Below, piece after piece: positions 55,076 through 64,000 of a stretch of 64,000 nt of DNA. A program made the translations under genes and the position numbers. Within the stretch, counting starts at the first letter, position 1; the number at the start of each line of letters is the position of its first letter. The notes beneath the pieces are model-generated. The model was not told the origin of the DNA. It saw only the letters and a list, made by a program, of their open reading frames with translations, and did not search any database. The stretch lies in assembly GCA_001695595.3 (NCBI GenBank), contig MBPM02000050.1, positions 186,001 to 250,000 on the forward strand, written 5' to 3'. The DNA is from Plasmopara viticola. Lineage: Eukaryota > Oomycota > Peronosporomycetes > Peronosporales > Peronosporaceae.

Positions 55076-56875
55076 TCAAAACAAGACTCGCATTTAAACG
55101 AGAGTACTACACAGAATAGTATGAGTATGTTGCAGAGATAGTAAGTTGACTGGGATTACGAATCCTAGCCCAGTACTCTGGAGAAGCATTCTACGTTCTA
55201 GACAGTTTCATCCTTACACGACGCCGAACGTTAGAGGCTGGCTACAGACGTTTCAAAAGTGGCAGCGACTACGATACTCGGGGCCGACAACCCCGGTCTT
55301 TAAGTCATTTCGTCTTTATGAACCACTTTGAAGCAATGAGCGCTTCAAAATTGTAAAGGGGCAATGCCCTTTTTCACTCGTATCGAAGCTTGAGCGACAT
55401 ATTCGAACTTTGGGATCCTCCGGCTCGGAGATTTAATGTTTCACCACGGTTTTGTTTCTACGATCGCCTGGTGGAAACAGTTTCTGACTTGATCAGCCCA
55501 CGGCTCTTGCCATTAACAGCCATCCACTTCGTGAGCCGAATCTACGAGGAAATTGACCTCGATACGCCGGTCGCTGAGCTACGAAGTACTTCATAAGTCA
55601 CTGAGCTACTAAGCCGCACTGCACAGATCACATTTGCCCCGCACGATTTGTATTCCTATGAAAACTGTTCGTCGTACAGAAAATTAGAGACACATATCGA
55701 CGAGTAAGACATCATTGTATTCTCTACTTTTAGTAGTCCAATTGTACGACTGCAGCAACCGCGCTCGGTCTGCGGAATAAACAAAAATACAACACGCCAA
55801 ACGTCAGCTTTGTTCACGACTATGACGACGTCGTGCGCGCTCCGTCTCTTTTAGGATGCGAATTTGTCTATATAGTTTGGAGCCGATTTCTTAAGCTTTA
55901 TGGCTCGAAATAAATTTAGTTTGTGAGCTTCTTCAAAAGCGACACATGTCGTTAGGTGATATCTGATTGAATTTGTTTTTAAAAATTTGGCTGGTATGGC
56001 TTTAGGCAGTCTGAAGTCTTGATGAGGGGGATCGTAACTATATTGCTTGAACTATTGTGTGACACAAGTCAAGTGATCTTTCGAATATCAATCGAAAGGC
56101 AGAGTTTATTGCCGAGGATGTAAAGGAAAAGCTACATGGCCTAACAATCACTTTTCAATGGAATTTCTATGTTGGATAATACAATAGAAGCTTTGCCCAC
56201 TGTAGATTTTAATGATAAAGCACAATAAATATTTTAATTCTATATTTTATTATATCAAAACTAATACCAAGAACGATCTTCTAGTACGAGTATTTGACGA
56301 AGGCCAGATAATCAAACTTACGCTTTCATTGAGCCCGGCAATTTTGCTGCAGATAGCCTTTGACTCAGTGCATATCGCGCGTCTAGCATTTTATAAAAAA
56401 ACGATCCCAAAACTTTTGAGAACAATCTATTTGCTTGGGCGCAGGACTGACAAGATCATACAGTATTAATATTGTAGTTTTGCGCTTGGTAGCGTCTGCT
56501 CACATTTAATAATCATATGCATGATAGTAGTGTGCATTAGAATAAACTCTCATAATACTAAGCTTCCAATTTACCTTTAGTTTTTAATACAAGACATTAT
56601 ATGTCAACAATTACGACAGGGACTCTTATCCTTTCTACTCCTTACTTAGATGTTTATAGCTATTTTGTGTAATTGCGCCTAGCCGATATAATTACTGGCA
56701 TGGCAATGATCATTTACCGAAATATCGCATTTACTTAAAAAATGTAAAGACATATTTCGTCGTACAATGCACTCGATGCAAAATCTCCAGACGATAAATT
56801 TGTTCAGGGGTCGATAATAATCTAGCCAAGATACACTTCTCGGGTCATGCTGACACACCGGTGACTGAAGGCCTT
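55076..56875. other. Intergenic, 1.8 kb
   Basis: AT-rich DNA between the inverted repeat and the first PX gene. Frames at 55390-55596 and 56212-56469 have no recognisable domain. I see no RNA gene or repeat ends. Confidence 0.5.
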
Positions 56876-58459
56876 CTACTGCTCGAGCTCAGTAGCGAAG
56901 AGCTTTTTTTGTTTCTTCTTTCGCTTCTCCTTGCGTCGCTGGTTGCGCGCCTTCTTCTGCGCTTCCGTAAGCGTGAGATCCGAAACGCTACCCAGTTGAT
57001 CTACGCCATCGGGCGACTCAAAGCCGTCGCTTGCCGTTGATGTCGTTGAGTTCGGTGCACTGGACATGGATTTCCTACGGCCATTACGTTTCTTCTTCTT
57101 GGACTTCTGCTCCGTCGTAGACCCAAGCGTAACTACCGATGCTCTATTCTCTGTCATCTCCACCTTGAACGAGTGTACATCGTCCAACTTACTTGTAATT
57201 GTGACCGTTTTGCCTACCACTGTCTTGTTGGGTGATGGCTGGCTCGTCACGTTCGTCTCGACCACGGTGGACCCCATTGGGGTCGTGGTGGTCGTCGTAA
57301 TTTTCGTTGTACCAGACGACGCATCTTTGGACTTGGTCTCTGCCACCTCCAGAATTTCCTTGACAACGTCAACCATGTCGCTCTTGTCCTTCGTCTCCTT
57401 CGCCTCACCGACTTTAGTTGGAGCCTTTTCTACCTCAATCTCATCTGCCGAAGTCTCCTTCAACACCAATTTGACCTCATCTACCTTTTCGACCTGAAAA
57501 TTCGTCGAAACTATTTCTTTTACTCCTTTCTTGGTCTCTTCAAGCACATCCCCTTTTTCCTTCTCGCGCTGGATACATCCACCCTTCGTTTCGTTCTTAG
57601 TCTCCTCCACCACATTCACCATCTCCACAATCTTGTTCTCTTTAGCATTCTGTTCTTCAATCTTGTTCTTGTCGACCTTCTCAACCTCAACTTTATTTTC
57701 GTCGACCTTCTCTTTATTGATCCGGCTGTTCTCGTCGACCTTCTCTTCCTCAATTTTTTTCTCGTCAACTTTTTCTTCCTCAACCTTCTCTTCTTGAATC
57801 TTGATCTCATCGACCTTCTCTTCCTCAATCTTGTTCTCTTCGACTACCACTTCATCAATCTTGTTCTCTTTAGCCTTTACTTCCTCGTTCTTGCTCTCTT
57901 TATCCTTCTTATTGCTCACCGCGTCATCCGTGGAATTGTCTTTGACTGCAGCCACGACAGTGGCAACATTAAGTTGAGTCGTCTTACCACCCTGAGCCTT
58001 TTCCGCGAGCGTGTCTTTGCTCACACTGACGACCTTCGCTTCGGGTTTCTCTACAAGTCTCGCGCTCTCCCTCTTCGTCTGAAACTTATTGGCTCTATTG
58101 TAGTTTCGTTCGACTTGCAAGAATTCACACAGTAGTTTCCTAATGCTTGGGGGCTGCTTCTTGACCTGGTAGAACTTAATCACAGCCCTTAGAAACGCAT
58201 CCAGTCGCACTTGACGATCCTCGGGCTTGGGCTTTGAAAAAAAGCCACCTCTTGGTGGAAAATCAAATTTAAAGCTGCTTTCAGCGGCTTTCAACGCCTC
58301 GTAAAAGTTTAGAAACTTGCTGTAGCGAATACCCAGCGACCAAGTTGCGCCTTCCAATGTTACTACCGTTGTGTAGGCGTGAAAGGACGCATACATGAAC
58401 TCAAAGCCCGTGACACGTACCGAGAGCGTCGCAAGAGAGGTCGTCGTCTGAGGCGGCAT
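56876..58459 (-). CDS. PX-domain protein with long Glu/Lys low-complexity region (first of three)
   Basis: 527 aa. The PX phosphoinositide-binding domain at residues about 10-125 includes VRVTGFEFMYASFHAYTTVV, WSLGIRYSKFLNFYEAL, FDFPPRGGFFSKPKPEDRQV and RLDAFLRAVIKFY. Charged low complexity follows with many KVDE/KIEEE-type units. The very basic C-terminus contains KKKKRNGRRKS and TEAQKKARNQRRKEKRKKKQ. PX domains target endosomal PI3P membranes. The basic tail might act as a nuclear or nucleic-acid binding segment. ATG 58457-58459 is chosen; the frame is open 43 codons upstream but the extra sequence looks non-coding. Confidence 0.85.
   Translation of the reverse strand: MPPQTTTSLATLSVRVTGFEFMYASFHAYTTVVTLEGATWSLGIRYSKFLNFYEALKAAESSFKFDFPPRGGFFSKPKPEDRQVRLDAFLRAVIKFYQVKKQPPSIRKLLCEFLQVERNYNRANKFQTKRESARLVEKPEAKVVSVSKDTLAEKAQGGKTTQLNVATVVAAVKDNSTDDAVSNKKDKESKNEEVKAKENKIDEVVVEENKIEEEKVDEIKIQEEKVEEEKVDEKKIEEEKVDENSRINKEKVDENKVEVEKVDKNKIEEQNAKENKIVEMVNVVEETKNETKGGCIQREKEKGDVLEETKKGVKEIVSTNFQVEKVDEVKLVLKETSADEIEVEKAPTKVGEAKETKDKSDMVDVVKEILEVAETKSKDASSGTTKITTTTTTPMGSTVVETNVTSQPSPNKTVVGKTVTITSKLDDVHSFKVEMTENRASVVTLGSTTEQKSKKKKRNGRRKSMSSAPNSTTSTASDGFESPDGVDQLGSVSDLTLTEAQKKARNQRRKEKRKKKQKKLFATELEQ
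57630..57900 (-). repeat. Degenerate tandem repeat, about 10-aa KVDE/KIEEE units
   Basis: Repeated units such as EEEKVDE, EEEKVDEKKIEEEKVDE and DENKVEVEKVDK within the first PX protein. The DNA shows repeated TTCTCTTCCTCAAT-type words on the plus strand. Such a stretch is prone to length variation. Confidence 0.8.
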
Positions 58460-59312
58460 GGTTCTTCTCTTCCTAGCCACGTGTTCTTTACCAAGAAAGT
58501 TGTCGAATAAACGACAAAAGAGGTGGCAAAGCTCTAGAGCGCAAAAAGTAGCCGGACCACGAAGCGGGTTTATGCCTCGTTTGGCCAAATATTATGTGTC
58601 GTCAGGACCATCTTCGCACAAAAAGCGTACGATAGGGCTTGGTCGACATTACGGAAAAGCGCTCTTGATGCGGAATTTCATAGCAATGAGTGAGACTCTA
58701 ACTTTAATGAGCAATGAACTCTACAGGTTCGCACTAGAGCTGCTATGGAGACACGCAAGGTCGAAGAAATGCAATAAATACCTGTACCAGCGGGACTTGC
58801 GTACAATGATTACTGGGATAGGGTTGGCGATTGAAGTGCCCCCAGAACCCAGACAGGCAAAATTACAAGCTGGAAATCGTGCAGTAACAGGGTTAATTTG
58901 ACTTTTAATTTCTTAATGATGACTGCAATTAGTATTTTTATCATCTTCAAGCCGGTCTTCTAACTTGGCGAATGTATCACACATATACCACTGTGGTCGC
59001 TGGCTAGTACGCCGCTTATCTCTTTGACTTGTGGCGCAACCGTTGCTGCAAAAGAGGCTTTATCGAAACTTAGCTGGATACGTACATGAGTCAAAATCTG
59101 ACCGATATTCGAAGCCGCTCGTCATCGGTCCATACGCATCAACACCTTAATGGCAACCAGACGTTGGGCTGAAATAAGATCTATGGTGGTTATCAAATCC
59201 CCCACGACAAGATTTTTCGAACAGCGACAACACTTTTTATTTGAGCTTATCTTAGGGCTGGCTACCTCCTACTTATACCACAGTTTCTTAATTACAACTT
59301 CGACGATACTAG
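58460..59312. other. Intergenic, 853 bp
   Basis: Between the first and second PX genes. A 147-codon plus-strand frame (58458-58901) has no recognisable domain and crosses the PX promoter; I consider it chance. Confidence 0.5.
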
Positions 59313-60932
59313 CTATACCCTGATATTGCCACCTCGGCATTGCAAAAAGAGGTTGGATGCCCTCATGTTGCAACTAAAGGTCTGAAAGTAGATTGGGTAT
59401 CTGTAGCGGTTCAGGCGGCGGCTCAGGTCCTGTTCGGCACGCAATAGCTCAGCTTTAGCAGCTCTTATCGCGTCAGCAGCTTCCTTGGCCTCTGCTTCAG
59501 ATACTGTAGCTTCCTCGTGTGTCTTTTCCTCGGCTTTGGAGCGCATGATAGCGTTTTTATCTTGCCTTCCTCTAGCGACAACTTGGTCTTGCGCTATACT
59601 GTCGGCAGCTGAGACGCCGAAGGTGCCAATGCGACGAATCCATCTCACGACGGGGTTTTCTGCCTCGGCTTTCTTCGTGTCTAGCTCGTTGACGACTTTA
59701 GCTCCTTTTTCCTTAATAAACGACTCTTCTTGTCGAGCAGAAGTCACTACGATCTTTGCCTTTGCCTCTGACAAACCTTCACTTTCTGGCATCCTAACTT
59801 TTGCCGGCATCATTTTGTCGGCATCAAGCTTGTTATCCACGATCGACAAGAAATTGGCCTTGAGACTTTCTTCACCAACCGACATGTGCGGGTTTCTCGA
59901 AGCAGGTATAACGTCTTTGGAGACCTCCAGAGCAGGCTCAGGAATCTCAGCAATTGTCAGTTTTGCTTTCACAACAACAGTCTCGGGCTGCATACCTCGC
60001 TTACCAAATGTGGCAGACTTTGCCTTCACCTCTGCATGGTGGTCTTGGGACTTTGCTCTCTTTTGCATCGGCACGTTAGGGCCTTCAGCAGACTGCGTCA
60101 TCTTGCCTTCCATAATCTCCACTCGTTTTTCAACCATATTGACATTCTGCTTCATCGTTGACACCACAGCCGCCTGCATAGCCCCATTAAGAAGTGTCTT
60201 GCGTCGCGGCGTCGCCACGGAATCGTTTGCCACAGTGCCACCTGTCCGACCCTGCGATGGCCGGCGTTTGATAAGCGATGTCTCAGACTCTTTTGATAGC
60301 ATGACCTCCGTGGCGATCTCTGGCTCCTCTTCTGGCTCAGCAACCATGACTTTTGAATTCTTTTCAAGTTTAAACGGAAGCTCATCAGTCTTTGCCACCC
60401 TGATTTTATCGTTTGCATGCTTGGCTCGTTCGAGAATTCGTGAAGAAGTAATACTGTCGTGCAAGACCTTGCGGGTCCCGTCCTCGTGATCACTCTCAAA
60501 AAAGTCATCGGGGTCGTGACTGGGCATGGGCGTGTCAAGTAAGAGCTCCTCGACCACGGAGCTACCCTCACTGGCCGTGCGCTCCTCGTCGTCTTTAAAC
60601 TCCAAATGCTGGGAGATCTGAAGCAGCTCATTAAGGAGTGCCTCCATGCGTTTGGGATGTCCCCGCATGTCAAAGTACGTAAGGGTACTCAGTAGAAAGT
60701 CATCTAATTGCTCCTGACGCTCTTCAGGCGGCGGTGAGAAGAAGATGCCGCCCTTGGGAGGGAATGCCACTGTAAAGTGCTTCTCGAGGGCTGCGAGACG
60801 CGTGTAAAACTCGTAAAAGGTGCGGTAGCGAATAGCAAGCGACCACGTGCGATTATCTACTTCTACTTCAGTCGTATAGGCGTGATGGGTAGAGTAATTA
60901 AAACCAGTGACGCGCGCACAGATCTCCCTCAT
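59313..60932 (-). CDS. PX-domain protein (second of three)
   Basis: 539 aa. The PX domain at residues 1-110 begins MREICARVTGFNYSTHHAYT and contains WSLAIRYRTFYEFYTRL and VAFPPKGGIFFSPPPEERQE. The rest is charged and Ala/Lys/Glu-rich with a predicted helix near the C-terminus (DAIRAAKAELLRAEQDL). No membrane span. ATG 60930-60932 is chosen; no ATG lies in the five codons upstream of it. The PX core aligns with the other two proteins, but the long tails share no obvious sequence. Confidence 0.85.
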   Translation of the reverse strand: MREICARVTGFNYSTHHAYTTEVEVDNRTWSLAIRYRTFYEFYTRLAALEKHFTVAFPPKGGIFFSPPPEERQEQLDDFLLSTLTYFDMRGHPKRMEALLNELLQISQHLEFKDDEERTASEGSSVVEELLLDTPMPSHDPDDFFESDHEDGTRKVLHDSITSSRILERAKHANDKIRVAKTDELPFKLEKNSKVMVAEPEEEPEIATEVMLSKESETSLIKRRPSQGRTGGTVANDSVATPRRKTLLNGAMQAAVVSTMKQNVNMVEKRVEIMEGKMTQSAEGPNVPMQKRAKSQDHHAEVKAKSATFGKRGMQPETVVVKAKLTIAEIPEPALEVSKDVIPASRNPHMSVGEESLKANFLSIVDNKLDADKMMPAKVRMPESEGLSEAKAKIVVTSARQEESFIKEKGAKVVNELDTKKAEAENPVVRWIRRIGTFGVSAADSIAQDQVVARGRQDKNAIMRSKAEEKTHEEATVSEAEAKEAADAIRAAKAELLRAEQDLSRRLNRYRYPIYFQTFSCNMRASNLFLQCRGGNIRV

Positions 60933-62364
60933 GGTGTGATTGTTCAATCGAATGGTAGGCAGAAGATTTTATTGTGAGAGAGTAACTAACGGATCATGCC
61001 CTGTGAAGAAGGCTTTTCCGTCTTACTGGACCGATGCTAAGGAGCGACCATAGGAAGCGAAGAGGCATGCAGAAAAGCGCACGATTAATTTATTGCATAT
61101 CATACTTTGATTACCTGTACCCTTGCCGCCTTTCCGGCACAATCCATTCTGAGGTCGCACGGGATTTCCCATCCCCCTATATAATTACATGTTCTATATG
61201 AGAAAAGTCCCTGTATTGTATTGTATTGTATTACGTTATCGCGTTGCCAAGTTATGCACGTGCTAGGCTCTATGGCTAGTCCACGGCATAGAGTGGTGTC
61301 CGCATACGTCGGGTCTCGTTCGGCGGGCAGTGCAGCCAGCACCAAGGCCGTGAGGGTCTTCCATTATTTTGTGTAGTTCTGACTTGGTAAGAGCCCAGGT
61401 GGCGCCCTAGTGCTGGAGACCGTCGCGTCGAGGGTGAGACTCGTTAGAGACCTGCAGATGCCCGAGAAGTCCCTGGTACTCAATAATGTCATGTTGAGGA
61501 TTGCAAAAGGTGGCTTCGGCACGTCACTCGAGTGTATATTAAGCAATATTACTGGTTTTATCGCACATGTAAAATTGTACTATTTGCTTTATAGTACTCC
61601 AATGCTCGTCGAGTACTAGATATTACTTCAACAAGAAAGTACATGCTACACCTCTTTTGCGAAAAAAGCTGGCTGCCTTCCAAGGGCGTTCGTTGAACAA
61701 CGTGTATCGTAGCACCGGGAAGGATGGATGTCAAGCTGCCACATCAATCCTGGTTGGTACCGTTTCAGCGATCCAGTGTTTGTACAACCAGGCCCAGGTA
61801 CCACAACTTCAATGACGCAAGTGCGCTTTTGATTAGACTTAAGCAAATAAAAGAGCTAGACAACTTACATTGTCAAAGTGTAGACAATGGGAAGGCAACG
61901 AAAAGTTGTACATGTAAAGTATTGTCGGTGCCTGTTGAAGCAAATGTGGGCGTCGGCAATGCAGTTAAAAATTGCGAGGACGCGTGAGCGACCAACCGAC
62001 CGATAGCAACAGTAGTTCATGATCTCAAATCGCGGTGGCTCAAAAAATCACAATGTCTATGAATGTGAGTGCACATAGTAGGTAGCCCTTGAGAAAAATA
62101 GTCATAGTAGTATGCGTTCTTATAAACATTGAGACTCAAACTGTACATTGAAGCTGCACCCTGTGATAAGCGATCCATTATCAATGAAGAGGCTGCGTTC
62201 GAAGTTGCGCATTTGATCCCAATACTAGACCGACGCGATATGGAAAATTTAAAGCGTGAAGCTATTTTTATGTTAGCTACCTTTACAGTTACAGTTACTG
62301 GAGTTTCTAATAACATTATGGTACCGCAAACTTTATCTGGGCTTGAACACCCGATGCGACCAAT
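60933..62364. other. Intergenic, 1.4 kb, possible decayed transposon
   Basis: Between the second and third PX genes. It holds a short TGTAT pentanucleotide run (61212-61232) and several frames of 60-100 codons without domains. No complete gene is seen. Nothing supports a live element. Confidence 0.45.
61212..61232. repeat. TGTAT pentanucleotide microsatellite, four units
   Basis: Four perfect TGTAT units in AT-rich intergenic DNA. Confidence 0.85.
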
Positions 62365-63798
62365 TTATTTGCGTGTGAGCACAACAGGCAGCAGCAACGC
62401 GATGCAAAGAATTGCAAAGTTTGTCGTCTTCATACAGCGACGTTGAATGAATCTTATTACCGGCTTGGGAAGATACGTGGCGATCCAGAGAGAGGTGGCG
62501 AGCTTTTCGGGTTCCACGTTATCATTTGGCGAAACAATCGCGTCAGCTACTGGCTGTTCGGCAATCTGAGGCTCTGGTGGTGATCGTGTCACAGGCTCCT
62601 CAGACGTCACCACTGTAGACTCCTCCAACCGATCAAGTGCAGCGACTTCGACTCGATCGTTATGAATGCTAGCAACCGAAAGAGTCACGTCGATTTCGGC
62701 CTCAATCGCCGATTCATCCGTCGCTGCAACAAGTTTCGTCTCATCATCTTCCGATGCGAAATCTTCATTCTTTGCTACCTCCTCTTCACACTCAACGAAA
62801 TCAGCATTATCCGTTGCAACAGGTCCAAATTGGTTTTCTTGAGCCGCATTCTCATCAACGACAGTATCTTCGTTCTTTACCGACTCCTTCTCATTTTTAA
62901 CAGAATCAACGTCACAATCCATCGTCTCTTCCACAGACTTTGCTTCTATAGCAAAAGCAGGTGCCTCTGCTTCTGTCTCACCATCTTCTGCTGCAACAAC
63001 TTCATTATTCACTACCTCCTCTTCACACTCAGCATTAATCGCTGCGACAGGTTCAGATTGGTTCTCTCGAGCCGCATTGTCATCAACGACAGCATCTTCG
63101 TTCTTTATCGAATGCACAACGTCATCTATCGTCTCTTTCACAGTGTTCGCTGTTTCAGCCAAAGCAGGCGCCTTTGCCTCTGTCTCTGGTTCAAAGTCGG
63201 TAACTATTGGCTCCTTGGCGACTGGACTAACTGGCGGCACCGAATCAGGAGTAGCAACGACCATCTCTTCGTCCTTTGGGGCAATAGTTAACGGTGCCAC
63301 GTTCTCACTAGGACCCATGTTGGGCTCTGAAACCTCCGGCAGTTCTTCCTTTGGCTCCTCATCAACAACAGTAGTATTGTTAGAGCTTGAAGGAGGCAAG
63401 TGAATTGGCTCATCGATCCCGCTCTCAGTGCTCGTGGAAACATCGTCGTCCTCACGCTCACGAGACGTAAGGTGGCGTGGTACTTTGAGGAGGTCACATA
63501 GTAATGCACCAATGTCGGGGGGATAATTCTTGGCAGCGTAGTACGCAAGCACTTGCTGCAAAAAGACCTCGAGCTGTTCTTGTCGCTCTTCCGGCTTTGG
63601 TGTAAAGAAGAGTGTGCCTTTGGGAGGGAATTCAACTTGAAAGTCGGAAGCTGTGGCCTCGAGTTGGCCGTAGAACTCATGGAATTTGCTGTAGCGTAGT
63701 CCAAGACGCCAGCGGTGGTTGTCCACTGTCACCTCGGTCGTGTACGCGTGGAAGGACGAGCGGTAGAAGCCTGTGACGTGTGCTGAGAGGGTCTTCAT
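62365..63798 (-). CDS. PX-domain protein with C-terminal hydrophobic tail (third of three)
   Basis: 477 aa. The PX domain starts MKTLSAHVTGFYRSSFHAYT and contains WRLGLRYSKFHEFYGQLEA and VEFPPKGTLFFTPKPEERQE, closest to the other two in these blocks. The middle is acidic with an internal duplication (residues about 200-355). The last 20 residues, TTNFAILCIALLLPVVLTRK, form a hydrophobic tail anchor, so this member is probably bound to an endomembrane both by lipid recognition and by the tail. The other two members lack such a tail. Confidence 0.87.
   Translation of the reverse strand: MKTLSAHVTGFYRSSFHAYTTEVTVDNHRWRLGLRYSKFHEFYGQLEATASDFQVEFPPKGTLFFTPKPEERQEQLEVFLQQVLAYYAAKNYPPDIGALLCDLLKVPRHLTSREREDDDVSTSTESGIDEPIHLPPSSSNNTTVVDEEPKEELPEVSEPNMGPSENVAPLTIAPKDEEMVVATPDSVPPVSPVAKEPIVTDFEPETEAKAPALAETANTVKETIDDVVHSIKNEDAVVDDNAARENQSEPVAAINAECEEEVVNNEVVAAEDGETEAEAPAFAIEAKSVEETMDCDVDSVKNEKESVKNEDTVVDENAAQENQFGPVATDNADFVECEEEVAKNEDFASEDDETKLVAATDESAIEAEIDVTLSVASIHNDRVEVAALDRLEESTVVTSEEPVTRSPPEPQIAEQPVADAIVSPNDNVEPEKLATSLWIATYLPKPVIRFIQRRCMKTTNFAILCIALLLPVVLTRK
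62735..63192 (-). repeat. Internal duplication, about 75 aa, in third PX protein
   Basis: Two successive segments share the order ETEA-APA-A..V-ET, D-V-S-KNE, VVD-NAA-ENQ, PVA and ECEEEV. The second copy carries a short extra KNEKESV insertion. Confidence 0.75.
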
Positions 63799-64000
63799 GA
63801 TCTGACGTGCTTCTCTTTCTCAAAAAAGTATAATGATCGCCTTCCACTTCTTTTCTGCTCTTATGTGTTCAGACACTTGCGACGCTCTTTTTTTCGGCAA
63901 ATCAGCCGTAATCCATGCGAAACAAAGGCTGCGAAATGCACGCTGGAAACGCTAATACAAAATGCACGCTAAATCGCCACGGCAAGATACAGGCCAAGAC
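63799..64000. other. Window edge, promoter of third PX gene
   Basis: 202 bp upstream of the third PX ATG. No coding feature can be supported. Confidence 0.4.

Noticed and set aside
58458..58901. 147-codon plus-strand frame between PX genes
   Set aside because: No domain, overlaps the PX start on the other strand, and composition looks random.
61724..61987. Plus-strand frame beginning MDVKLPHQSW, briefly considered as a copia reverse-transcriptase trace
   Set aside because: Only the first few residues resemble the motif; the rest does not align.

Overview
This window is nuclear DNA from an oomycete (Phytophthora or downy-mildew type). The main evidence is a triosephosphate isomerase-glyceraldehyde-3-phosphate dehydrogenase (TPI-GAPDH) fusion with a mitochondrial-looking N-terminus, a stramenopile hallmark. 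Supporting features are short GT-AG introns of about 55-90 bp, very close gene spacing inside gene clusters, matches to the oomycete initiator (YCAYTYY) just upstream of several ATGs, and gene-poor islands of decayed DNA between clusters. The species cannot be named from this window. A possible flagellar gene set would fit a zoospore-forming species.

Layout. 1-6.6 kb is a dense housekeeping cluster: ClpB/Hsp100 chaperone (cut by the window edge), a possible tiny coiled-coil gene, an OGFOD3-like 2-oxoglutarate oxygenase, BLOC-1 subunit 1, an RNF185/RNF5-like ER ubiquitin ligase and an RWP-RK transcription factor. 6.6-12.3 kb has no gene I can support. 12.3-21 kb holds a membrane protein with two FHA domains, ALG11, a type IIC (Na,K-ATPase-like) P-type ATPase with altered cation-site residues, and a MYND zinc-finger protein, followed by a possible LYR-motif gene with an in-frame stop. 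21.8-35 kb holds a giant repeat-bearing coiled-coil protein of about 3,086 residues, a probably inactive enolase-like protein with a Dpy-30-like docking motif, and a CDKL-type kinase. 36.7-39.3 kb holds PRCC and NMD3, convergent. 39.3-43.9 kb is decayed and contains a Ty3/gypsy integrase fossil. 43.9-49.1 kb holds an inward-rectifier K+ channel, the TPI-GAPDH fusion and a stand-alone GAPDH. 49.3-55.1 kb is an inverted repeat of about 1.55 kb whose arms each carry a secreted GH17 glucanase with a ricin-B lectin domain. One arm's copy is frameshifted, and the arms flank a secreted alkaline phosphatase. 56.9-63.8 kb is a tandem array of three PX-domain genes on the minus strand.

Functional themes. 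The glycolytic pair (mitochondrial fusion enzyme and cytosolic GAPDH) appears homogenised by gene conversion. The pseudo-enolase, CDKL kinase and giant coiled-coil protein may form a flagellum/basal-body neighbourhood; this is inference. Exon structures were worked out by eye from splice signals, reading phase and family similarity, with no transcript data. Where an open frame runs upstream of the chosen ATG, I took the first ATG consistent with the domain, signal peptide or initiator.
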